A DNA stretch of 6,541 nucleotides from Ardenticatenia bacterium. Its GTDB lineage: Bacteria; Chloroflexota; Anaerolineae; Aggregatilineales; Ch27. The notes under the pieces are model-generated. The model saw nothing but the letters and a program-made list of their open reading frames with translations, was not told where the DNA came from and did not search any database. The stretch is taken from NCBI GenBank assembly GCA_026983935.1, contig JALSTC010000802.1:1-6541 (forward strand), given 5' to 3'. The translations under genes were made by a program, and so were the position numbers. Below, one piece after another: positions 1 to 6,275 of this stretch (its first letter is position 1; every line of letters starts with the position of its first letter).

Positions 1-92
1 TCCCGCACTACCTGCGCCACCTCATCGGTGACATCAACCATCTGCGCATTGCCCTGAGTTTGCACACTCAGTGTTGCCGTATGGATTCCCAC
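1..92 (-). CDS. YjbQ/UPF0047 family protein, N-terminal fragment (runs off the left edge)
   Basis: Only the first 30 codons are present. Read on the minus strand from a GTG at 92-90, they give MGIHTATLSVQTQGNAQMVD, then VTDEVAQVVR. The pattern of a beta strand (TLSVQTQG), then an acidic 'D(V/I)TDEV' segment followed by a helix, matches the start of YjbQ/UPF0047 proteins; the E. coli protein has a similar TLS...G...V.TDE stretch. Family members are small, about 130-140 residues; a thiamine-phosphate-synthase-like side activity is reported for some, but the physiological role is unclear. GTG is chosen because an upstream in-frame stop lies at 122-120, no in-frame ATG exists between, and a purine-rich GAGGGGGGAA ribosome-binding site (104-95) lies just before it. 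The gene follows the aminotransferase on the same strand but is separated from it by a terminator, so it is probably a separate unit. Family assignment rests on a short piece and could be wrong. Confidence 0.7.
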   Translation of the reverse strand, partial: MGIHTATLSVQTQGNAQMVDVTDEVAQVVR

Positions 93-105
93 ACTTCCCC
101 CCTCA

Positions 106-131
106 GGTAGACCTGCTCTTTATAGTCTACC
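106..131 (-). promoter_or_regulatory. Inverted repeat in the yjbQ-like gene leader or promoter (candidate operator or hairpin)
   Basis: On the minus strand GGTAGAC (131-125) and GTCTACC (112-106) form a perfect 7-base inverted repeat with a 12-base spacer. The spacer contains TATAAA (124-119), a possible -10 element, and the right arm ends two bases before the GAGGGGGGAA ribosome-binding site. It could therefore be an operator around the -10, or a leader hairpin next to the ribosome-binding site. No convincing -35 element is visible at the right spacing, so the promoter part is weak. Confidence 0.35.
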
Positions 132-159
132 ATACGGGGCAAGGCTGCCTGTCAGAATC

Positions 160-190
160 AAAACGGGGCGTCCGACCGACGACCGCCCCG
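160..190 (-). terminator. Intrinsic terminator of the aminotransferase gene
   Basis: On the minus strand, 25 bases after the aminotransferase stop, CGGGGCG (190-184) pairs with CGCCCCG (170-164) as a perfect GC-rich 7-bp stem with a 13-base loop. It is followed immediately by TTTT (163-160) and then GATT. This is the classic layout of a rho-independent terminator for a leftward transcript. The T-tract is short, so read-through into the yjbQ-like gene is possible. There is no T-tract on the plus-strand side, so it should work in one direction only. Confidence 0.75.
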
Positions 191-214
191 ATATGTTATC
201 CGCCACACAGCCGC

Positions 215-1519
215 CTACAGCAGCGCATTCAGCCCCTGCAGGAAGCGCTCCGCCGCCTTGCGCGTGCGCTCCGGTGGCAGGGCATAGCTAAAGCGAATCC
301 ACTGTGCCCCTGCCGCGCTGAAGTAAACGCCGGGCACAACAGCGATACCATGCTCTTCGGCAAGATACGTACCCAGCGCCCCTGTATCGGCGAAGCCGCC
401 TGCTTCAAGCCACGGCGTACAGTTGACAAAGGCATAATACCCGTCACCGATCACAAATTCAAAGCCATTCTCGCTGAGAAATTCCCGCAGCACTACACGG
501 CTTTCTGCAGTCGGGCCAGCAATCGGCGCACACGCCTTGCCGTATCCCATTTCGTAAGCGGCGATGGCGACCGCCTGGGCATAGTAGCTTGGAATCACAC
601 CATGTGAGGCCTGGCTGGCAATGAACTTGATAACGTCTTTATCGGCCAACACATGGGCGCTGCGGATATTGCTGGCTCCCAGGCTCTTGGTCAGGCCGTC
701 CAGGAAGATCAGGCGCTTACGCTCCTCCGGGGAGAAAGCCAGCAGCACATCATTGATGTTATGCGGCTTTCCGCTGGTGACCCAGTGATAGATCCAGTCG
801 AACAGCACAAAGGGAATGTTATTCTCAAAAGCCACGCGGGCCAGTGCGATCTGATCGTCCAGCGACATTGTACGCCCGGTCGGGTTATCGGGAGAAGTGA
901 TGACCAGCCCGGCGATGCGGCGTCCACCCTGCCGCTGGCAAAACGCCACGCTTTCGGCCACACCCTCCGGGGTGATGCGCCAGCCGTCCGCCGGGTCACC
1001 GGGCGCGCGCAGCACGTTCATCCCGACGGCATATGGACCCCAGTTATAGCTGATCCAGGGCACGGCAGAGGTCAGCAGGACATCTCCAACGCGGCCCGTG
1101 CCCAGCCGCACCATCGCCTGGTAGGCCTTGATCAGGCCATCCCGCCCACCCTGCACCATGGCCACATTCTCCGGCCCCCAGCCAGTGGACGGATCAAGCG
1201 CCCAGTAGTGCCCGGCAACGGCCTGCCAGAAGCGGGGCGAGCCATGCGGCGAGTCATAGCCAGTGCCGTGCTCCCGCTGCAGGGCATGAGCACGATCGAG
1301 AATATCGCCGGGGACGCCGGGCAGGCTCTTGCCGCCGTCGCCCTGACTGGCATCATACGTCTCGACATGTTCCCCGCCAATTTTCTCTCGATAGGCATTC
1401 AGTCCTTTCTTGATCAAAAACATACGAGATGCCGGGATGGTTGCCTGCTGAGATGGATAGTCGTGAACCGGGATCAGATTCGGATCGGGTACGGCAAATG
1501 AAGGCGGTACTACAGACAC
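215..1519 (-). CDS. PLP-dependent aminotransferase, class I/II (fold type I)
   Basis: The 434-residue product carries the fold-type I aminotransferase signatures in order: SPDNPTG with Asn212 (contacts the PLP ring), DWIY with Asp241 (pyridine nitrogen) and Tyr244 (PLP oxygen), GLTKS with Lys278 as the Schiff-base lysine, Arg286 exactly eight residues later (phosphate contact, same spacing as Lys258/Arg266 of aspartate aminotransferase), and WIRFSYALP near the C terminus with about Arg409, the substrate carboxylate arginine. The full set suggests an active cytosolic enzyme moving an amino group from an amino acid to a 2-oxo acid. The DASQGDGGKSLPGVP segment (56-70) precedes the usual large domain. 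Substrate cannot be read from the sequence. An open frame continues upstream to a GTG at 1582, but the GTG at 1519 has AGGAG nine bases before it and is preferred. It has its own promoter, diverges from the dehydrogenase gene, and ends at a terminator. Confidence 0.9.
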   Translation of the reverse strand: MSVVPPSFAVPDPNLIPVHDYPSQQATIPASRMFLIKKGLNAYREKIGGEHVETYDASQGDGGKSLPGVPGDILDRAHALQREHGTGYDSPHGSPRFWQAVAGHYWALDPSTGWGPENVAMVQGGRDGLIKAYQAMVRLGTGRVGDVLLTSAVPWISYNWGPYAVGMNVLRAPGDPADGWRITPEGVAESVAFCQRQGGRRIAGLVITSPDNPTGRTMSLDDQIALARVAFENNIPFVLFDWIYHWVTSGKPHNINDVLLAFSPEERKRLIFLDGLTKSLGASNIRSAHVLADKDVIKFIASQASHGVIPSYYAQAVAIAAYEMGYGKACAPIAGPTAESRVVLREFLSENGFEFVIGDGYYAFVNCTPWLEAGGFADTGALGTYLAEEHGIAVVPGVYFSAAGAQWIRFSYALPPERTRKAAERFLQGLNALL

Positions 1520-1528
1520 GGTCGTTTT

Positions 1529-1533
1529 CTCCT
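1529..1533 (-). promoter_or_regulatory. Shine-Dalgarno sequence deciding the aminotransferase start
   Basis: AGGAG (1533-1529 on the minus strand) is followed by AAAACGACC and then GTG at 1519, a nine-base spacing. The alternative upstream in-frame GTG at 1582 has only a weak GAAG before it and would lie about 11 bases from the predicted transcription start. The shorter protein also starts with a sequence of sensible composition (MSVVPPSFAVPDPN). Confidence 0.75.
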
Positions 1534-1599
1534 GACATTCGGCGCACAGTAGTGATATGGGCAGCGTCAAGCGTGCGAACACACTTCAGATAAATTGTG

Positions 1600-1629
1600 A
1601 ATGTACACGCAGTCCCGCCAGCCTGTCAA
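1600..1629 (-). promoter_or_regulatory. Sigma-70-type promoter of the aminotransferase gene
   Basis: On the minus strand a perfect TTGACA (1629-1624) is followed, after an 18-base spacer, by TACATT (1605-1600), a four-of-six match to the -10 consensus. Transcription would start near 1593, leaving a leader of about 75 bases before the GTG at 1519. The promoter faces away from the dehydrogenase gene, so the two genes share one regulatory region. Confidence 0.6.
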
Positions 1630-1648
1630 CGGCGCAATAAACGAGGCC

Positions 1649-1660
1649 ATTTGTGCAAAT
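1649..1660. promoter_or_regulatory. Palindrome ATTTGTGCAAAT in the divergent promoter region (candidate operator)
   Basis: ATTTG and CAAAT form a five-base inverted repeat around a central TG. It lies 20 bases upstream of the aminotransferase -35 and 27 bases upstream of the dehydrogenase -10, where a regulator of both genes could bind. It is short and AT-rich, so chance is a real alternative. No regulator gene is in the window. Confidence 0.25.
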
Positions 1661-1664
1661 TGTC

Positions 1665-1701
1665 GCCAGCGTCTTTGAACTCACGATACAATAGCCAGCG
1701 T
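1665..1701 (+). promoter_or_regulatory. Probable dehydrogenase promoter: -10 TACAAT flanked by direct repeats
   Basis: TACAAT (1687-1692) is a five-of-six -10 match upstream of the dehydrogenase start, giving a leader of about 40 bases. No -35-like hexamer is found 16-19 bases upstream; that place is occupied by GCCAGCGT (1665-1672). The same eight bases recur at 1694-1701, just downstream of the -10. A weak -35 with repeats on either side would fit a regulated promoter, but the repeats may be coincidental. Confidence 0.35.
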
Positions 1702-1740
1702 GAAAGAAGCTGGTCGCTATCTTCCAAGGAGAGATACCAG

Positions 1741-2640
1741 ATGCAAACGATTGGATACATCGGTCTGGGCATCATGGGTGCGCCAATGGCCCGCAACTTG
1801 ATGAAAGCCGGTTATAAGCTGGTCGTGCACAATCGCAGCCGCGCCATCGTGGAGCAGCTTACAGCAGAAGGCGCCGTCGCCGCCTATTCGCCGCAGGAAG
1901 TTGCCGCGCAGGTGGATGTGGTCTTCACCAACCTGCCCGATTCGCCGGATGTGGAACATGTGGCCCTGGGGCCGGACGGGGTGATCGCCGGGGCGCATGA
2001 GGGGCTGATCTTCGTGGACAACAGCACGATCAAGCCTGAAACCGCCCGCCACATTGCGACAGAACTGGGCAAAGTGGGCGTCCCGGCACTGGATGCGCCT
2101 GTCAGCGGCGGCGACATCGGCGCGCAGCAGGGCACGCTGACGATCATGGTCGGCGGCCCGGAGGATGCATTCAACGCCGTGCTGCCCATGTTTCAGGCAA
2201 TGGGCAAGACCATCACATACATCGGCAAGAGCGGCGCGGGTCAGGTGGCAAAAGCCGCCAATCAGATCATCGTCGGCGCGCAGATGGCCGGGATGGCCGA
2301 AGCCCTCGTCCTGGCGCAGAAAAGCGGCGTAGACCCGGAGCGCGTGGTGCAGGCCATCAGCCGGGGAGCGGCCCAATGCTGGGCGCTCGATCACAAACCG
2401 GCCCGCATCTTCCGCCGGGAACTGGGGCCGGGATTCAAAGCCTATATGCAGCACAAAGACCTCAACATTGTGTTGGACACCGGCAATGCCTACGGCGTTC
2501 CGCTGCCGGTCACCGCGATCATCCAGCAGCTTTACCGGGCTATGCTGGCGGCAGGAAACGGCGAACTGGATAACAGCGCGGTGATCACCGTACTGGAGAC
2601 GCTGGCAGGGGTGACCGTCGGGGAGGAACAGCCGGATTAG
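1741..2640 (+). CDS. NAD(P)-dependent beta-hydroxyacid dehydrogenase (tartronate semialdehyde reductase / 3-hydroxyisobutyrate dehydrogenase family)
   Basis: The 299-residue product is a full-length member of the 3-hydroxyisobutyrate dehydrogenase family. It opens with the Rossmann motif GYIGLGIMGAPMARNL (5-20; GLGIMG holds the glycines), then has the substrate loop DAPVSGG (118-124), the catalytic Lys171 in GQVAKAANQ with Asn174, and the cofactor-side KDLNIVLD (239-246). These enzymes reversibly reduce a short semialdehyde to a 3-hydroxy acid in the cytosol. By eye it resembles E. coli GarR (tartronate semialdehyde reductase to D-glycerate): the N terminus, DAPVSGG and catalytic regions align without gaps. 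3-Hydroxyisobutyrate, succinic semialdehyde or related substrates remain possible. The frame is open upstream to 1597, but ATG 1741 has AAGGAG (1726-1731) nine bases before it, and the likely -10 lies inside the upstream extension. It is divergent from the aminotransferase. No clear terminator follows. Confidence 0.9.
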   Translation: MQTIGYIGLGIMGAPMARNLMKAGYKLVVHNRSRAIVEQLTAEGAVAAYSPQEVAAQVDVVFTNLPDSPDVEHVALGPDGVIAGAHEGLIFVDNSTIKPETARHIATELGKVGVPALDAPVSGGDIGAQQGTLTIMVGGPEDAFNAVLPMFQAMGKTITYIGKSGAGQVAKAANQIIVGAQMAGMAEALVLAQKSGVDPERVVQAISRGAAQCWALDHKPARIFRRELGPGFKAYMQHKDLNIVLDTGNAYGVPLPVTAIIQQLYRAMLAAGNGELDNSAVITVLETLAGVTVGEEQPD

Positions 2641-2663
2641 CGTGAAGCGCAGGCACGGGGCGA

Positions 2664-2693
2664 TTGTTGGTTAAGCAGGTCTTGTTGTACAAT
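2664..2693 (+). promoter_or_regulatory. Probable promoter of the TPR membrane protein gene
   Basis: TTGTTG (2664-2669), an 18-base spacer and TACAAT (2688-2693) give a reasonable sigma-70-type promoter in the 99-base gap. The start would be near 2700, with a leader of about 40 bases. The leader holds a weak 5-bp inverted repeat, TGATC/GATCA (2706-2721), followed by TTTT. It is too weak to call a terminator, so transcripts from the dehydrogenase gene probably also enter this gene. Confidence 0.5.
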
Positions 2694-2739
2694 GACAGCA
2701 CCATCTGATCCGTCATGATCATTTTATGGATAATACGCC

Positions 2740-4803
2740 ATGTCCCAGGATCAAGCCCTTCAATATCTGCGGCAGGGCATCGCTGCCGCCAAAGCCGGGC
2801 AGAAATCAGAAGCGCGGCAGCTCCTGCAGAACGCCATTCGCCTCGATCCCGGCAATGAGACGGCATGGCTATGGTTGAGCAGCGTCGCCAAAGACAAAAA
2901 AGAGCAGATATTCTGCCTGCGGCAGTTGCTGCAAATCAATCCGGAGAATGAAATGGCGCTCAAGGGTCTGCGTGCCCTCGGTGTGAGCGCCACGCCGGAA
3001 GAACCAGCAGCAGCCAAAAGCGCCATCCCACAGCCAGACCCGGAGAAAATCGCCGCCGCGCAGGCTGCACTGGAATCGATACTGCCGCGAGTCATGCAGC
3101 AGCCGGACCCCTACGCTGACCTGAAGTGGACACACAAAACACGAAACCGGGCCGGTGAACGGGCGGCGATTCTGCTCACCCTGACCGTGCGCGTCATGCC
3201 GGTGCTCCTGATCGTCTGCCTGCTGGCTGGCGGTGCACTGTTCATCAGCACCCGCCCCGATGCCATCGCCTTCGCGCCAACCTGGACGCCCAGCCACACG
3301 CCGACCAACACCGCAACGCCAACACCGGGTTTCACGCCAACGCCTTCCCCCACCCCGGCCCTGACCTACACGCCAAGCCCGACCTTTGACCCAACACTGC
3401 CACAGGGCGATCTCTTTGCAGAAATGACGCCCACGCCGGTTTATCCGCGCATCAGCAGCAGACCGCTGCTGGAAGCGATCGCTGCCATGGATCGCGGCGA
3501 TTATGCGGATGTTCTGCCGACGCTTTCCGCTGAGCGAGAAAACACCGAGTTCAGCTTTGATCCCAATCCCTACTATTACGAAGCCATTGCCCTGACCGAG
3601 CTTGGAGACACCGATCGTGCCGAGCGTGTGCTGGAGGAGGCGCTGACCCGCCTGGAAGAGCAGAACAGTGACGATCCGCTGATCCATGCCGGGCTGGCCT
3701 ACGTCTACGCGGCTATAGGGGATACGGAAGCCTCCAACGGCGAGGCCGAACTGGCCATCGAAGGGGACCCAAACCTGCCGCTGCCCTATGTCGTGCTGGC
3801 GAAGAACGCCATGAATGCGGAGGACTATCAGGCCGCCGGAGAAGCCATCGAAGCCGGCCTGTCCCGCAATCCCGGCGACGCCAACCTGTGGATTCTGCAG
3901 GGTGAACTTAACCTGCTCCGTGACCAGCCCGCCGAAGCACAGCAGGATGCCGCCGTCGCGCTTTACATTGATCCGACCGCCGAGGATGCCTACCTGCTCC
4001 AGGCACGTGCAGACATCGCACGCGGCGATTACGGGCTGGCAGTGCTGCATCTGCAGAACTACCTGTTCATCTATCCCGGCAGCATTCGCGGCTGGACGCT
4101 GCTTGGCAATGCCCGCACGCTGGAAGGCAACATTGATCTGGCAATCGAGGCCTACAGTCGGGCGGTGAACACTGAAGAACCACTGCCCGAACAGATTGAG
4201 GCCTACATGGGCCGTGCTGCACTGTATATGCAGCGCAACCAGTTTTCACTGGCCTATGCAGACTATGATACCGTACTCAGCATAAACGAGACCTTCATCC
4301 CTGCACGGGAAGGGCGCGCACAGGCCGCGTATCGCGCTGGCCGCTTCCGCGAGGCCATTGAAGACGCGGATGTGCTGCTGGAAGAAATGCCGGGGCGCAA
4401 TGACCTGAAACTACTGAAAGCCCGCGCCCTGGTGGATAGCGCCAACCCGCGTGATCCCGATGCCCTTGAAGCAGCGCTTCAAGATGCGCTGGACATTCTG
4501 GGAGGCAACTTCCCGGAAACGCTGCCAGACGATCTGAAAGCCGTAGCCTACGAATACCGCGCACGGATATACTTTGCGCAGGAACGCTACAACGATGCAC
4601 AGACAGATATCGAACGGGCACTGCAACTGCAGGAAACCGGATCGAGGCACTACTGGCGCGGGCGCATCGAGGAGGCACAGGGCAACATAGACGATGCCCT
4701 GCGCGAGTATGAATGGGTGCGGCTGTGGGGTGAGATTTACAGCTATCCCTTCCTGCCGGATGTCATCACAAGGCTGAATGATCTGGCGGCAGCGGAAAGT
4801 TAG
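2740..4803 (+). CDS. TPR-repeat protein with one membrane segment and a Thr/Pro-rich linker
   Basis: The 687-residue protein has four visible parts. Residues 4-80 form about two TPR-type units (KSEARQLLQNAIRLDPGNETAWLWL and a second ending in INPEN). Residues 81-142 are an Ala/Pro-rich and then basic stretch (KTRNRAGER). Residues 143-170 are one strongly hydrophobic segment. Residues 180-232 are a Thr/Pro-rich linker, and residues 238-662 hold roughly ten further TPR units with the usual G.A....GD...A......AL...P spacing. The basic stretch before the membrane segment predicts the short TPR domain inside the cell and the long one outside. TPRs bind proteins or peptides; no catalytic motif is visible, so this is a likely scaffold. 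The start ATG 2740 has only a weak TGGA (2727-2730) before it. The gene ends overlapping the convergent DUF4129 gene. Exact repeat number and function are unknown. Confidence 0.85.
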   Translation: MSQDQALQYLRQGIAAAKAGQKSEARQLLQNAIRLDPGNETAWLWLSSVAKDKKEQIFCLRQLLQINPENEMALKGLRALGVSATPEEPAAAKSAIPQPDPEKIAAAQAALESILPRVMQQPDPYADLKWTHKTRNRAGERAAILLTLTVRVMPVLLIVCLLAGGALFISTRPDAIAFAPTWTPSHTPTNTATPTPGFTPTPSPTPALTYTPSPTFDPTLPQGDLFAEMTPTPVYPRISSRPLLEAIAAMDRGDYADVLPTLSAERENTEFSFDPNPYYYEAIALTELGDTDRAERVLEEALTRLEEQNSDDPLIHAGLAYVYAAIGDTEASNGEAELAIEGDPNLPLPYVVLAKNAMNAEDYQAAGEAIEAGLSRNPGDANLWILQGELNLLRDQPAEAQQDAAVALYIDPTAEDAYLLQARADIARGDYGLAVLHLQNYLFIYPGSIRGWTLLGNARTLEGNIDLAIEAYSRAVNTEEPLPEQIEAYMGRAALYMQRNQFSLAYADYDTVLSINETFIPAREGRAQAAYRAGRFREAIEDADVLLEEMPGRNDLKLLKARALVDSANPRDPDALEAALQDALDILGGNFPETLPDDLKAVAYEYRARIYFAQERYNDAQTDIERALQLQETGSRHYWRGRIEEAQGNIDDALREYEWVRLWGEIYSYPFLPDVITRLNDLAAAES
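3277..3435 (+). repeat. Low-complexity Thr/Pro-rich coding stretch
   Basis: This segment encodes residues 180-232 of the TPR protein, dominated by irregular TP, TPTP and SPTP units (for example PTPGFTPTPSPTPALTYTPS). The DNA repeats are imperfect (many ACGCC-type codon pairs), so selection on composition rather than recent slippage seems likely. Such extended linkers separate a membrane anchor from an exported domain and are very common in Chloroflexota proteins. Confidence 0.75.
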
Positions 4804-4836
4804 GGGGGCGCGGGAGAGGCCTTCAACTGCTGCCAG
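4783..4836. repeat. Inverted repeat spanning the overlapping convergent stop codons
   Basis: CTGGCGGCAG (4783-4792) and CTGCTGCCAG (4827-4836) can pair over 10 bp, with one G-U wobble in the plus-strand transcript, around a 34-base loop that contains both stop codons. No T-tract follows on either strand, so it is not a standard intrinsic terminator. It might slow polymerase or protect 3' ends in both directions. Both arms are coding (one in each gene), so chance or codon constraint could explain them. Confidence 0.3.
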
Positions 4837-6275
4837 GCATCAACAACAGCCTGCAGCGCCTCCGCGCTCTCCGGAACTTCGCCATATCGCACACGTACAT
4901 AAGCCTCGGTAATCAGCGCTACCTCCGCCCCACCCTCAGGGAATGCGTGGGCAAGTGTTTGCTGGTATTCATACGGCGTCTCGGATGGCGTGCGGGGATA
5001 GCCGCGCCGGGCGGCCAGCGCCGCCATCTGGGTATAAACCCGGCGGACGGTCAGCGCCGCGAACAGATCGCGCCCCAGTCCAAACTGGCCCACCGATTTC
5101 AATGCATCATTCAGCGCCCCCAACCCGCGCCGGAACATGTCCCGCAGGCCGCCCAGCGCGTCGCTTTCCAGGTCTTCGCGCTCTTCATCCAGCGGCAGGG
5201 AAGCCCGCTGCCGCCGACGCAGTGTCAGCAGGACGGCAGCCACAACCAGAAGCACAATAAAGACGCCGACACAGGTTTGCAATCCCCCAAGCTGGTTGAT
5301 AAGGTGCTCCACCTGCCGCATCATCTGGGCAAGCGGGCCGGTATCCGGCTGCTGGCCCTGCTCAACCGCCGAACTGACATCGGGCACCTGCAAAACATTC
5401 TCCAGCGGCCCAAAGCTGCTCAGTGCCTCTATCAGCGCCCGCAGGATCGGCTCTAGAATCAAAAAGATCGGGAGCATCAGCAGGACAAAAGCCAGCAGGA
5501 ACAGCGTGATCAGCGGCTGGACAACGCTGTTGATCTGTTCTGCGTCCAGACCGCTTAACATTGCAGCGATCAGAAACCCACCCATCGTGACCGCGCCCGC
5601 AGCAAGCACCATTGCCCCGGTCCAGCGCGGCCCAAATGAAAGCGGCTCCCCCCAGATTTCCCGCAGAGACATCGCCCGCGCCATGCTAACGGCCAGCAGC
5701 CCGAAGAAAAAGAAAGCCGGCAGCGCAGCCAGTACCATCTGCTGCGCATCCGGCATCAGTGCCGCGCCGATGAAGAACAGAATCCCCAGCCGAATGCCAA
5801 AAGCCACACGAACAGCCGTCGGCGGCACCATGGAAAGACGCAGGCCGCGCCACCAGACAAAGCTGACAAGCACCAGCACAGGCAGGAATGGCGGGAACGT
5901 GATCTGGCGAATCGGGGCAAAAGCATCATTGCGCAGCGGCAGGAAAAGCTCCTGATACTGCGGGGGAAAAATCGTGCCGACCGACAGCATGACGGTCAGC
6001 GCCACCCCCGCCAGGAACAGCAACTGCCGCAGATTTTCCCACATGCCCCAGGCATCCAGCAGCCGCACCAGCCACAGTGCAGCCAGGATATTCCCCACGA
6101 CATACAGCATCAGCGTATAAGACGGCATACTGTGCGCCGAAGGAATGAACACCGCAAACCAGGGCGCAATCCACAATGCCTCCATCACCGCCACCAGCAT
6201 ATAGGTGATTTCCTGGCGCAGGCTCAGCCGGGAATGCGGCAGCGCGGGATCATGCAGGCGCAGCAGGAGGTTCAC
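4800..6275 (-). CDS. Polytopic membrane protein with C-terminal DUF4129 domain
   Basis: The 491-residue protein has about eight or nine hydrophobic segments, roughly at 24-44, 53-71, 83-101, 129-142, 160-174, 178-199, 219-242, 250-278 and 333-352. A basic stop-transfer (LRRRQR, 352-357) and a charged region follow. The cytosolic tail (about 404-486) shows the DUF4129 pattern: VRRVYTQMAALAARRGYPRTPSETP-type sequence with the TP.EY motif at 433-437, then ITEAYVRVRYGE (455-466). DUF4129 often sits at the C terminus of membrane-bound transglutaminase-like proteins in operons with MoxR ATPases and DUF58 proteins. Here the about 55 residues between the last two membrane segments (279-332) are too short for a transglutaminase core and contain no cysteine catalytic motif. 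GTG 6275 is chosen because it overlaps the upstream stop as GTGA and has AGGAGG (6288-6283) seven bases before it. Biochemical role unknown; probably envelope-related. Confidence 0.8.
   Translation of the reverse strand: MNLLLRLHDPALPHSRLSLRQEITYMLVAVMEALWIAPWFAVFIPSAHSMPSYTLMLYVVGNILAALWLVRLLDAWGMWENLRQLLFLAGVALTVMLSVGTIFPPQYQELFLPLRNDAFAPIRQITFPPFLPVLVLVSFVWWRGLRLSMVPPTAVRVAFGIRLGILFFIGAALMPDAQQMVLAALPAFFFFGLLAVSMARAMSLREIWGEPLSFGPRWTGAMVLAAGAVTMGGFLIAAMLSGLDAEQINSVVQPLITLFLLAFVLLMLPIFLILEPILRALIEALSSFGPLENVLQVPDVSSAVEQGQQPDTGPLAQMMRQVEHLINQLGGLQTCVGVFIVLLVVAAVLLTLRRRQRASLPLDEEREDLESDALGGLRDMFRRGLGALNDALKSVGQFGLGRDLFAALTVRRVYTQMAALAARRGYPRTPSETPYEYQQTLAHAFPEGGAEVALITEAYVRVRYGEVPESAEALQAVVDAWQQLKASPAPP

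Noticed and set aside
71..607. Open frame of 178 codons on the plus strand
   Set aside because: It crosses the yjbQ-like leader, the terminator and the antisense of the aminotransferase 3' end, with no coding signature.
653..1501. Open frame of 282 codons on the plus strand
   Set aside because: It lies wholly antisense to the aminotransferase, whose motifs are unmistakable. Its translation is rich in His, Gly and Arg with no recognisable domain, as expected for a shadow frame in GC-rich DNA.
1596..1611. TGTGA-like half site resembling a CRP/FNR-type box next to the aminotransferase -10
   Set aside because: Only the left half (TGTGA) fits; the expected TCACA half is absent (ACGCA), so it does not meet the consensus.
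1717..2454. Open frame of 245 codons on the minus strand
   Set aside because: Antisense to the dehydrogenase, His/Asp/Arg-rich without any family pattern; a shadow of the real gene.
2706..2725. Small hairpin TGATC/GATCA followed by TTTT after the dehydrogenase gene
   Set aside because: The stem is only 5 bp and AT-containing with a 6-base loop, too weak for an intrinsic terminator; it also lies downstream of the likely TPR-gene promoter.
3277..3435. Thr/Pro-rich stretch considered as a tandem DNA repeat or CRISPR-like array
   Set aside because: There are no regular repeat units or spacers; the periodicity is at the amino-acid level and lies in frame within the TPR gene.
2869..4050. Open frame of 393 codons on the minus strand
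   Set aside because: It is antisense to the TPR gene. The Gly/Arg/Trp-rich part is simply the reverse of the Thr/Pro linker, and no motif or ribosome-binding site supports it.
5137..5955. Open frame of 272 codons on the plus strand
   Set aside because: Antisense to the DUF4129 gene, very Ser/Arg/Pro-rich and featureless; typical of the strand opposite a membrane protein gene.
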